A DNA stretch of 44,337 bases, from contig SVTO01000020.1 of NCBI GenBank assembly GCA_015063745.1, forward strand, positions 1 through 44,337, read 5' to 3'. This DNA is from Oscillospiraceae bacterium (GTDB taxonomy: Bacteria > Bacillota > Clostridia > Oscillospirales > CAG-272). Of this stretch, positions 31,867 through 41,200 are shown piece after piece. Both the position numbers and the translations under genes were made by a program. The number at the start of each line of letters is the position of its first letter. The first letter of the stretch is position 1. The notes under the pieces were generated by a model that was not told where the DNA came from, searched no databases, and saw only the letters and a list, made by a program, of their open reading frames with translations.

Positions 31867-32823
31867 ATGCCGGCATTCGGTGCACTGCTTAAATACATAT
31901 TCCTGTTTACCGTTCTCATGATTCCCGGTTACATCATGGGCAAGCGCAAACGGCTTGAGGAAGGCTCCATGACCTCCCTTGCCAATATCCTGACCGACAT
32001 CGCCATGCCGTTTCTGGTTTTCTCCAAGCTTCTCGGCATCGATGTGAAGAGTCTGCGGATTCCCTATATCCTCTGCTGCATCTTACTTCCCGTTGTGATT
32101 GAATTGTGTATGTTCTTCTTAGCCACCCGGGTGTTCCGGAAAAAGGAAGACAGAAACCATTATCCCGTTGACCGGTTCTGTACCTTCCTGCCCAACGTGG
32201 GCTTTATCGGAATTCCCCTGGCCTGCTCCATCTTCCCGGATGTACCGGAAATCGCGCTGTACATCTCCCTTGCCAATATCGTCAGCACCTATATGCTTCT
32301 GACCATGGGTATCTTCACCCTGACCGAAGACAAAATGTATATCAGCGTAAAGAAGATTTTCACAAGCCCCGTCCTGTTTGCGATCATTCTCGGCTTTATC
32401 GGCTCCATGCTGCCGGAAAACCCCGTAAGTACCTTCGCAGCGGACTATTCCGTATATCTGGCAAATCTGGCTACACCTCTTTCCATGATGGTACTTGGTT
32501 ACAATTTGGCAAACCTGCCTTTCATGCGGATTCTGAAGGATAAAGGCGTATATCTGGTATCCCTTATGCGTCTGATCGTTTCTCCCCTCCTGACGATCTG
32601 CATACTGGTGATTGTACAGAAGGTTCTCCGTATACCGGTTAGCTATGAACTGGTTATGGCAATGTTCATAGGTATGGGCGTATCCAATGCGGGCACTGCT
32701 CCTGCCATGGCAAAGAGATATGGTCTGGACGGCGAACACGCAGCAGCCGTTACCATCGGTACAACCATTCTGAGTGTAGTTACCATTCCAACAGTATATC
32801 TGTTGGCTGAATTTGTGTTCTGA
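31867..32823 (+). CDS. AEC family transporter (auxin efflux carrier type)
   Basis: A 318-residue inner-membrane transporter with about ten hydrophobic segments in two halves, matching the AEC/membrane-transport family. The conserved FLPNVGFIGIPL and GMGVSNAGTAPAMA segments lie at the internal break helices. Such proteins export or import small organic acids such as malate or lactate; the substrate is unknown. A GAGG site precedes the ATG, 32 bases after the SGNH gene. Confidence 0.88.
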   Translation: MPAFGALLKYIFLFTVLMIPGYIMGKRKRLEEGSMTSLANILTDIAMPFLVFSKLLGIDVKSLRIPYILCCILLPVVIELCMFFLATRVFRKKEDRNHYPVDRFCTFLPNVGFIGIPLACSIFPDVPEIALYISLANIVSTYMLLTMGIFTLTEDKMYISVKKIFTSPVLFAIILGFIGSMLPENPVSTFAADYSVYLANLATPLSMMVLGYNLANLPFMRILKDKGVYLVSLMRLIVSPLLTICILVIVQKVLRIPVSYELVMAMFIGMGVSNAGTAPAMAKRYGLDGEHAAAVTIGTTILSVVTIPTVYLLAEFVF

Positions 32824-32860
32824 TTTTATATTTTTATATATTTTAAAAAGGAGAAATATC

Positions 32861-33550
32861 ATGCAAGAATTTCTGAAAAATGCACTGGACAACATACCCG
32901 AAAAAGAACAGGAAAAGTTTATGCTGTCCCTGTTTATAAATACGAGTTCCTCTTATGCAGCTATGGTACGTCGTGACTATTATAAGAAAAAGATGAAGCA
33001 CATGGGAGACAATGTATATATTGGCTGTGGTGTGAAAATTGTAAATCCTCAGTATATCACGTTGGGTGATAACGTGATTATCGGTGACAACGTAACCTTG
33101 ATTGCCGCCGGAGAGGGCGGAATCATTCTAGAAGACAATGTCTGCATTAAGGATAGAGTATATCTGGACTCAGAAAGAGATGATACAGGATATATTCATG
33201 TAGGGAAGCATACATACATCGGAACCGGCACAACTCTCCAGGGACACATGGGTCTGGAAATCGGTGACCACTGCCTGCTGGCCCAGAATATCACCCTGAC
33301 CCCCTATTCCCACCATTACGAAGATCCGGATCAATTGATCGCCGCGCAGGGCGGACACTGCCGTAAGGTAACCATCGGCAGAGACGTATATATTGGTATG
33401 AGCACTACAATTCTGTATTCCGGTGATATCGGAGAGGGTTCCGTAATCGGCTCCGGTTCGGTTGTGGTAAAGCCCATCCCGCCCTATTCTGTAGCAGTAG
33501 GCGTTCCCGCAAAGGTGATCCGGAAGCGTAAGGAAACGGACGGGGAATAA
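32861..33550 (+). CDS. Left-handed beta-helix O-acetyltransferase
   Basis: A 229-residue hexapeptide-repeat acyltransferase of the maltose/galactoside O-acetyltransferase type. From about residue 48 it consists of I-G-x-x-hydrophobic repeats (ITLGDNVIIGDNVTLIA, VIGSGSVVVK, VAVGVPAKVIRKR), with the catalytic-type histidine near YSHHYEDP. AAAAAGGAG precedes the ATG. It uses acetyl-CoA to acetylate sugars or similar hydroxyls. Together with the upstream esterase it could form an acetyl add/remove pair; that is inference from adjacency. Confidence 0.87.
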   Translation: MQEFLKNALDNIPEKEQEKFMLSLFINTSSSYAAMVRRDYYKKKMKHMGDNVYIGCGVKIVNPQYITLGDNVIIGDNVTLIAAGEGGIILEDNVCIKDRVYLDSERDDTGYIHVGKHTYIGTGTTLQGHMGLEIGDHCLLAQNITLTPYSHHYEDPDQLIAAQGGHCRKVTIGRDVYIGMSTTILYSGDIGEGSVIGSGSVVVKPIPPYSVAVGVPAKVIRKRKETDGE

Positions 33551-33611
33551 CCTTTTGTTTTCCTGCACAAAAAATATTCATGCAAAAGCTGAAATTTGTC
33601 CGAAAAAACTC

Positions 33612-33640
33612 TGTACTATTGTGGCAAAGAATGGTATAAT
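33612..33640 (+). promoter_or_regulatory. Possible purC promoter
   Basis: TATAAT at 33635-33640 has a poor -35 partner, TGTACT, 17 bases upstream. I saw no PurR box. A small hairpin (GTCCC, loop, GGGAC) lies at about 33657-33670, just ahead of the ribosome site. Confidence 0.4.
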
Positions 33641-33686
33641 ATAAATAAAGAATTTTGTCCCCTCAGGGACTGTAGTGAGGTTTTAT

Positions 33687-34370
33687 ATGAAAAAGATTTA
33701 TGAAGGCAAGACCAAGGACGTATACTCTCTGGATAACGGCAATGTAATGCTGAAGTTCAAGGATGACTGCACCGGTAAGGACGGCGTATTTGATCCCGGC
33801 GAAAACAGTGTAGGTCTGACAATCGAAGGTATCGGCAAGGCAAACCTGATTTCCTCCATTCACTATTTTGAACTGCTGAAGGAAGCCGGCATCAAAACCC
33901 ACTACGTTGGTGCCAACATTGACGATGCCACCATGGAAGTACTCCCCGCAACCGTATTCGGTCACGGTCTGGAAGTAATCTGCCGTCTGGTTGCAACCGG
34001 CAGTTTCATCCGCAGATACGGTGAATACATCGCCGACGGTACTCCTCTGGAAGGCGGTTACGTGGAATGCACTTTCAAGAACGACGAAAAGGGTGACCCG
34101 CTGGTAACCGGCGAAGGTCTGGCTGCACTGGGCGTTATGTCTCCCGCCATGTTCGAAAGCATGAAGGCACAGACTCTGGCGATCACCAAGATCGTTGCAG
34201 ATGACCTGAAGTCCATCGGCCTGGATCTGTGGGACATCAAGTTTGAATTCGGCTACCACAACGACGAAGTAATCCTGATCGACGAAATCGCCTCCGGTAA
34301 TATGCGAGTATACAAGGATGGCAAGATCGTAGAGCCCGTAGAACTGACTAAGCTGATCAACAACCGATAA
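33687..34370 (+). CDS. purC: SAICAR synthase
   Basis: Phosphoribosylaminoimidazole-succinocarboxamide synthase, 227 residues, joining CAIR and aspartate in purine synthesis. The N-terminus [12 protein letters not shown], the central [17 protein letters not shown] and the C-terminal [25 protein letters not shown] are family blocks in their clostridial form. ATG 33687 has a GTGAGG site. It stands alone: no other pur genes are adjacent. A perfect terminator follows. Confidence 0.95.
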   Translation: MKKIYEGKTKDVYSLDNGNVMLKFKDDCTGKDGVFDPGENSVGLTIEGIGKANLISSIHYFELLKEAGIKTHYVGANIDDATMEVLPATVFGHGLEVICRLVATGSFIRRYGEYIADGTPLEGGYVECTFKNDEKGDPLVTGEGLAALGVMSPAMFESMKAQTLAITKIVADDLKSIGLDLWDIKFEFGYHNDEVILIDEIASGNMRVYKDGKIVEPVELTKLINNR

Positions 34371-34378
34371 TCCCGAAG

Positions 34379-34407
34379 CGGTGCAGTGAAATATCTGCAC
34401 CGTTTTT
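34379..34407 (+). terminator. Terminator of purC
   Basis: A perfect 8-base stem (CGGTGCAG at 34379-34386, CTGCACCG at 34395-34402) followed by five T residues. The next 160 bases up to the tRNA promoter are AT-rich with no gene seen. Confidence 0.88.
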
Positions 34408-34571
34408 GTATTATACGGAAAACAGCAGAAAGCGGAACGGTAAACAGGAATAAGAAAGAGTAAAAGGGGACAGACTGTGATTGCCGGAATACCGCAGCAG
34501 GGCAGGGGAAGGTGTGAAAAAACGGCTTGAAAAAAGATAAGAAAATAATTGAAAAAAATACGAAAAAAGTG

Positions 34572-34600
34572 TTGACAAACGTATTCTGTTGTGGTATAAT
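34572..34600 (+). promoter_or_regulatory. Consensus promoter of the tRNA cluster
   Basis: TTGACA at 34572-34577 and TATAAT at 34595-34600 are 17 bases apart, a full consensus, 35 bases before tRNA-Met. Confidence 0.92.
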
Positions 34601-34635
34601 ATCATCGTTCCGAGCGTGAAGGCCGGAACAAAGAT

Positions 34636-34712
34636 GGCGGAATAGCTCAGCTGGCTAGAGCAATCGGTTCATACCCGATAGGTCGTGGGTTCAAGTCCAA
34701 CTTCCGCTACCA
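34636..34712 (+). tRNA. tRNA-Met (CAT), elongator type
   Basis: A 77-base tRNA with encoded CCA. The acceptor GGCGGAA pairs with TTCCGCT with a terminal G-U, as in Bacillus elongator tRNA-Met. The anticodon loop TTCATAC gives CAT. The T-arm is GTGGG-TTCAAGT-CCAAC, which contains a G-A mismatch in the stem; related sequences usually pair fully here. The elongator assignment rests on the acceptor and D-arm similarity and not on a database search. Confidence 0.9.
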
Positions 34713-34713
34713 T

Positions 34714-34729
34714 GTACAGTTTACTGTAC
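34714..34729 (+). other. Spacer hairpin between tRNA-Met and tRNA-Glu
   Basis: GTACAGT, two bases, ACTGTAC: a perfect inverted repeat directly after the tRNA-Met CCA. It has no T-run, so a processing role is more likely than termination. Confidence 0.5.
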
Positions 34730-34737
34730 CTCATAAT

Positions 34738-34854
34738 CACGATTTACAAGGTACTGTCGGCCCGTTGGTCAAGAGGCTAAGACACCGCCCTTTCACGGCA
34801 GTAACAGGGGTTCGATTCCCCTACGGGTCACCAAACTTAACCTTGTAAATCGTG
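34738..34854 (+). repeat. 14-base inverted repeat enclosing the first tRNA-Glu
   Basis: CACGATTTACAAGG at 34738-34751 and its exact complement at 34841-34854 flank the first tRNA-Glu on both sides. In the transcript the arms could form a long stem with the tRNA in its loop, like the processing stems around rRNAs. Confidence 0.75.
34759..34833 (+). tRNA. tRNA-Glu (TTC), first copy
   Basis: A 75-base tRNA with encoded CCA. The acceptor GGCCCGT pairs with ACGGGTC; the anticodon loop CTTTCAC gives TTC. The anticodon stem CCGCC/GGCAG carries a C-A mismatch, present also in the second copy. It is enclosed by a 14-base inverted repeat. Confidence 0.95.
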
Positions 34855-34861
34855 TTTTTAT

Positions 34862-34933
34862 GGCCCGTTGGTCAAGAGGCTAAGACACCGCCCTTTCACG
34901 GCAGTAACAGGGGTTCGATTCCCCTACGGGTCA
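34862..34933 (+). tRNA. tRNA-Glu (TTC), second copy without CCA
   Basis: The 72-base body is identical to the first tRNA-Glu, but after the discriminator A comes TTC, so the CCA end is not encoded and would need nucleotidyltransferase. It is followed by a terminator. Its identity with the first copy suggests a recent tandem duplication. Confidence 0.92.
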
Positions 34934-34936
34934 TTC

Positions 34937-34973
34937 AATCCGAACTACATTGGTTCGGATTTTTTTGTTTTTT
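34937..34973 (+). terminator. Terminator of the tRNA cluster
   Basis: A perfect 9-base stem (AATCCGAAC at 34937-34945, GTTCGGATT at 34953-34961) runs into a T-rich tract. Confidence 0.88.
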
Positions 34974-35266
34974 GTACGGAAATTTTGGCTCTGTTGCTGT
35001 GTTGGAATGGAAGCAAAAACATGTTGCTGCACGAGAAAAAACAAGGCGAAAAAACTAAATTTTAGTTTATTGAAATCTTGACAAAAACTGTCTGTAGTGG
35101 TATAATTGTATTTGTATAAGTATAAGTATACATTTTAGTAAAAAACAGCTGTATTATTGTAGAATATTACAATAAAAATTTAGCTCTTTACTTGTGTATA
35201 CTGCTTGTAAATCAGACAGTAAAATTTTTCTGTACCCTTAACGGATGCGGATAGGAGGACCAAATT
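34974..35266. other. Leader region of the giant surface protein gene
   Basis: No gene is seen between the tRNA terminator and the giant gene. It holds the consensus promoter at 35078-35106 and then an AT-rich untranslated leader of about 150 bases with no obvious riboswitch. Confidence 0.6.
35078..35106 (+). promoter_or_regulatory. Consensus promoter of the giant surface protein gene
   Basis: TTGACA at 35078-35083 and TATAAT at 35101-35106 are 17 bases apart, a full consensus match, suggesting strong expression. Confidence 0.92.
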
Positions 35267-38200
35267 ATGCAAAACTTTTCGTTCAAAAGGATGACAGCAT
35301 GGCTGCTCACGCTGGTTATGCTTGTCGGATTGGTACCGCTTGGTATCATTCAGCCGACCAAAGCAGCAGGCGAGACAATCTATGTTCTGGCCGGCGGTGA
35401 CTTCCAGGAAGCCGGCGACCATGCCAACAGCGCAGCCAACGTTACCAATATTCTGGCGCAGGTCAGCAAGAAGTATCAGACAATGGATGGTTTCCTGTTT
35501 ATCGGTGACTACGACTGCGAGACGCACAATGACGCCACCGAGACCGCCAACGGCATCACTGCGCTGATGGGTGCGGTGCAGGGCTCTTACAGCAACCTGA
35601 ACGATGCCAATTCCGTTCTGGTGCAGGGTAACCATGACTATATGGACTCCCGTATCGACGCCACCGGCGGCCATGAGTTTAACGGTTATGCCGCATACGT
35701 TCTGAATGAGGATGACTACCCCAACAGCGGCGGTTCCCAGTCCGGTATTCAGACTCTTGCGAACAAACTGAAGGCATGGCTGAACAATAAAATTGGCGAA
35801 GGATATTCCGAACCTATTTTCATTGTATCCCATCTGCCTCTTGCTTTTACCCCCAGAACAGTAACGCAGGGCGATGCAAAGTATGCCAAGTATATTTTTG
35901 ATGTGCTGAATGATGCGGGCAAGAATGGCCTGAACATCATTTTTCTCCATGGTCATGACCACGCATACGGTCCTGACAACTACATGGGCGGTGAAGCTAT
36001 CTATCTGCCCGAAGGCGACAAGATTTGTATCGCCGAAGCCGGTTCCACCAGCGCATGGACTGAAGAAACGCTGAACTTTACCTATATGAACGCGGGATAT
36101 ACCGGCTATTATTCCGATGCATTTACATATGTTACTACTGCAGGTACTGACAAGCTGACTATGACTGTTTTTGCCATCACCGACAATCAGGTGACGGTTG
36201 AACGTTACAGCGAAGACGGTCTGTATAACCTGAAGTCTGCCGGCTATGACGGATCTTACAGCAATACTTCTGTTACCAATGTTTCTCTGGGTCTGCCTAA
36301 GTACAGCGCTGTTTACGCCTCTCCTCAGACTATCTCTTTGACACAGAGTGACGCTTCTGAGATGGGTACTATCGGTGAGTGGGTTGGTGTAGAATCTGAG
36401 ACTCCCGCTGACGATGTGACTCCGTCCAACGGAGGTTGGGTTGAAGTGATTGCTCCTGTACCCGAAACCCCCGCAGTCCCTGGTACCCCCGAGAGTACTA
36501 AGTATGTTTATACACTTGATACTGACGGCACCGTCACCGATAAAGCCGATGCAGAACAGGGTTATCTGATCGTCGGTTCCGGTAATAATAATTATGCGAT
36601 GACCGACAATCTGGGACGCACCGGTGTGACCATCACCGACAATGCCATCACCTTGGATGCACAGCCCAATTACGAATGGTGGATCACCTCCGACGGTAAG
36701 ATTACGGATGGAACGAATTGGCTTGCTGCAAGCATTGACTGGCGAAGTGGCAGTGTATCTGTGACGACCAATGAAAGCAATGCATATTCGTGGAGCATTA
36801 GCCACAGTGGTAATGGCGCATATCAGATCAGTGGTCAGTACTCTGGTATGTGGACAACTACCTACTATCTGCGCTATAGCAATAACTCCTTTAGTATTAC
36901 CAGTAGCACCAACACCGTCCGTCTGTTCAGCGGTGCTGAAGTGACTACTCCCGCAACGGAGGGTACGCCTGCGGTTCCCGGCACCAACGGCACCTATGGT
37001 AAGATCGCTGGCGAACTCACTTACGACGCTACCGTCGGCATGACAGCTGATCAGGCTATGGCTCTGGTTAAGAACGGTATCGACGGCTACTACTATGAAG
37101 CCATGTCTACCCCCGGTGCAAATGTAACCGGTACCAAGGTTGACGACAGCGTTCTGACCTGGGAATGGGTCGATACCTTCAACGGCAATACCGCGGGTGA
37201 TTATGCAGTGAAGATTTCCTACAACGGCATCGAGCTCGGCACAGCCGAAGTAGTAGTACCCGCATCCACCACCTATTATATCGCCGAAGGTAACGGACTG
37301 TATCTGGTTGATATGAACACCACCGAATCCAATGCTATGGCAGCAGTCAAGGCAGGTGTCACCGTATCCTCCGCAACCGATGCAAACGGCACAAACAAAA
37401 CAGCAATCTCTGATAATGATGTAACCTGGAATTGGGTTGATAAATACAACGGCGCAGACTCCGGCCCGTATACTGTTGAGATTCTGAAGGACGGCACATC
37501 TCTCGGTACGGTTGAAGTTAAGGTGAACATTCAGTATGAAACCGGTATCAACTCCGATTGGACGTATATCGGTGAGACTGAGGCTACGGGTGGTAGCTAC
37601 ACCTATACGCTGGATACCGATGGAATCGAATATGGCGAGGAGCACAAGTACATTATTGTTGATGATAACGAAGCAATCGTGCTGAATGCGAACAGCGCCT
37701 CCAACGGTACTGCACATTCCATCACCATTAGCGGCAATACCGCTACCCTGAATACCCGTGATTACGAGTATCATATGATTCAGACCAGTTGGTACGACAG
37801 CGATCAGCGCGTAACTGAACGCTACGAGCTGATTACCAAGGGTGATGGCTCTCAGTACCTGTATCAGGAATCCAATGGTGTCCGTTACGGTACCAGAAGC
37901 TCCGTTAAGTTCCAGGTGAACCATCACGGCAATGGTATCTATGATATTCATGACGAAGATGGAACCGAATGGTATATCATCTACAACGGCGGCTGGACCG
38001 TCACCGAAACTACTTCCGCTCGTGTCCGCCTGTACAAGTACACCGGTACCACCGGCGGTACTCCCGGCGGTCCCATCTACGCTCTGATCGAAGGAAATAC
38101 CATATATAATGTAGACCAGGGAAGTTCCGCAACCAAAGCACTTGCCGCTGTTAAAGCCGGTATCACCGGTTATATCGCAACCGATGCTAACGGTGCAGGC

Positions 38201-41200
38201 AAAACCGCTCTGGCCGATTCTGATCTCACCTGGAAGTGGAAAAATACTTTCAACGGCAACAGCACCGGTTCCTATTGGATAGAAATCAGCTACCAGGGCA
38301 AGGTTCTCGGTACAGTTGAAGTACGTGTTGTGCCTGCAGCAGTAGACAATTATCCCGAATATCCTGATGAAGGTGCAGTAAAAGTAAATAAAACCGCAAC
38401 CGGTATTGATTTCCAGTCTTCCGGTATTGCACAGATTGAAGTATCCGCATCCGGTGTGCCGGTCAAGAAGGGTGTAGACGTTATCATAATGCTGGATACA
38501 TCTTCTTCCATGACCTCGCATAACGTAACCGGATCAAGCAAAACCAGAGCACAGGTTCTTGAAGAATCTCTGAAGGATTTGATTAAAAAATTCAAGACCC
38601 CCGGTGATGATGGACAGCTTCTTGACATCCAGGTTGCCATTGCGGACTTCAATGGTTTCTATGGCGAGAATCATAACGCCAGTGACACTCCCTATGACCG
38701 TGACGCAGCCGATATGATGTCCGACGACATCAGCTATAATGCCGATTCCGAAGCACAGATTTATACCGGCGATTGGACATTGGGTGCAGGTGCGTTTATT
38801 CCTGCGGAAGATCTTGAAGATTCTTACACACTGAATTACACATCCGGTACTAACTATGACTATGCGATGGATGCAATCTACCAGCTGGCTACCGCCAAAA
38901 AGTTATCAAACGGTACCGAAGACCGTGACCTGTATGTTATCTTCATGTCCGACGGTGCTGCGATGCAGTGGAACTATTACCATTCTCAGGGTGCTTCTTC
39001 CCGGTGGAACAACTGGATTACCGGTGCATGGGATGCCGACGATCTGACCACCCAAAACCTGAACTGTACAACTCATGCGCATTACTATAACCTTGAAGAT
39101 ACCGACGGTGACGGTATGCTGAACGAACACTGGATGGCGAATGCCATTAAGGGTGATCCTACTCAAACATATAAAGTTATTCGTAAAACAAACACTTTGG
39201 GTACAGCCGTAGATGGTGAAGAGAATATGTATATGGTCGCAGGTCTGGGGGCAACAATGTTCTCCATCTCCTTCGACGCACAGGCCGATACCAATGTTAC
39301 GGAAGAAAGTATGGACAAGTCCATCGAAACCCTGGCTACCGACCAGACCGGTACTACAAAGTATTACTATAAGGTAACTACTGCCGAAGAACTTTCCGAT
39401 GCATTCGATGTAATCGGTACTGAAATCGCCTATGCAGCAAACAATGCCCGTTTCGTAGACCAGATGGGCTCAGATTTCGACTTGCAGCTTGCAACCAGTA
39501 CGTATGAAGTCCTCCTCGAAAACGGTTCAACAGAAGAGAGAACCATCGAACCTACCATTGAGATTCTCTCTTACGATATTTATACAAAAGCCGAAGCAGA
39601 TGCAGAAGAGATTCCTGACGGTAAAAACATCGGTGACCGTAAAGGTACTTCCACACTGAATGAAGTTGTAATGTTTGATGCGACTGGTACAAGGGCGTAT
39701 TCAAACAAGATTGACGTAGACAAAGACGGTACATACGGTGTTGCCGTTGCTGCTGACGGTACATATTCAATTGCCGATGCAGACGACAATATTATTGGCG
39801 CTAATGGCGTTATTTACGCAATATCCTTCTTGTATAATACCTCTGCGAGCGCCGTTACTATTGATAAGGTAGATATTCCCACTGGAATCAAAACAGATGG
39901 TACAACAACCGGAACTTCCGCTATTCTTGAGCCGGAAACATTCTATTGGAATATGGGTACCGTAAAGACATCCGAATTGGCAATGCGGTATTATGTATAC
40001 CTTGAAAACTCTATGGGAGAAGACGGCGGTAAAGCAGCTGGTTCTTACGCAACAAACAATTTTGCAACCTTATATTATGACAACCATCTCGGTAACCACT
40101 GTAAGAAGGATACCATATCTCCCATGATGGCATGGAAGGCAGCAAATGTGTCTTACGGTTTCTATCTTGTAAACAGTGCAGGTCAGCCTGTAAACTTAAG
40201 TGGTGAAATAGTTGATTTTTCACATAGAACTGAAATCATCAAGAAAACTTTCTATGAGGAAGTATTACTGAACCAGCAGGAGCATGTTATTTCTCTCAGT
40301 GTAATTTCTGAAGGTGTTCTGCCGGATGGATATGCGTTGTATGATGAAAAATCTGCATACACAGTAACGATTAATTCAAACGGTACCGGTAAGTGGGAAA
40401 TTACGAAATCTTCTGATGTTGACGTAGCTTCAACCTATGTTACGGATTATAAAGGTGCAGAGTATACAAATGTTATTTTTGTAAACAGCACGGAATATGA
40501 GTATACGCATACAACTGTATGGTTTGCAGTGAAGTGGGAACCTCAAGCCTTGGATGATACAATCGTAATTGACTACGGTCAGCACGTAGATATCAATATC
40601 CTCGGTAACGATATGTTTGGTAATTACGGTAAGCTGGTTGGTATCAAAAACGGAGCAAATAACTATACTGACAAGGCGACCACCAATGATATTATATCAT
40701 CTTCTGCAACAGGTGATTTTGGTACTGCCAAAATTCAGACAAACGGAGAAGTTCGCTATACTCTGGATACTGCGAAAGGTATGCAGATGAATGACGTTGA
40801 TGTATTTACATACGCTGTAAATTATGTTAATGCATCATTTACGCAAAACAACGGTTTCTACTATGGTCAGCTTACCATTATTCCTGCAACAACAATCTAC
40901 TACGAAGAAACATTTGTGACCTTTATCAACAGTGATAAAACCAATGCAAATCTCGATTCGACATCTGCCGGCCCTGGTGAATGGTTCCGTGATGAAGAAT
41001 TTGATGATGCTACGCAGGAAGAAGACAGACCCGGCTTTGTCAACTTTGCGGCAGATATTGACCATAACAATGTATACGGTTATGACGGAATCAATAAGGA
41101 GGCAACAAAGTACAGCCTTGGTTCTGCTGTGAAGGTTACGGTCGATGCAAACACAGGTAGGTACTATGGTTTGTCGGACATCAGAACAGTAGTACCGAAA

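Noticed and set aside
33641-33686. Purine riboswitch or attenuator ahead of purC
   Set aside because: The leader is short and shows only a five-base hairpin; no purine aptamer core can be folded by eye.
35180-38521. 1113-codon open frame on the minus strand opposite the giant gene
   Set aside because: It is a codon-bias shadow: low-complexity translation, no ribosome site, and fully overlaps a gene with signal peptide, domains, promoter and start site.
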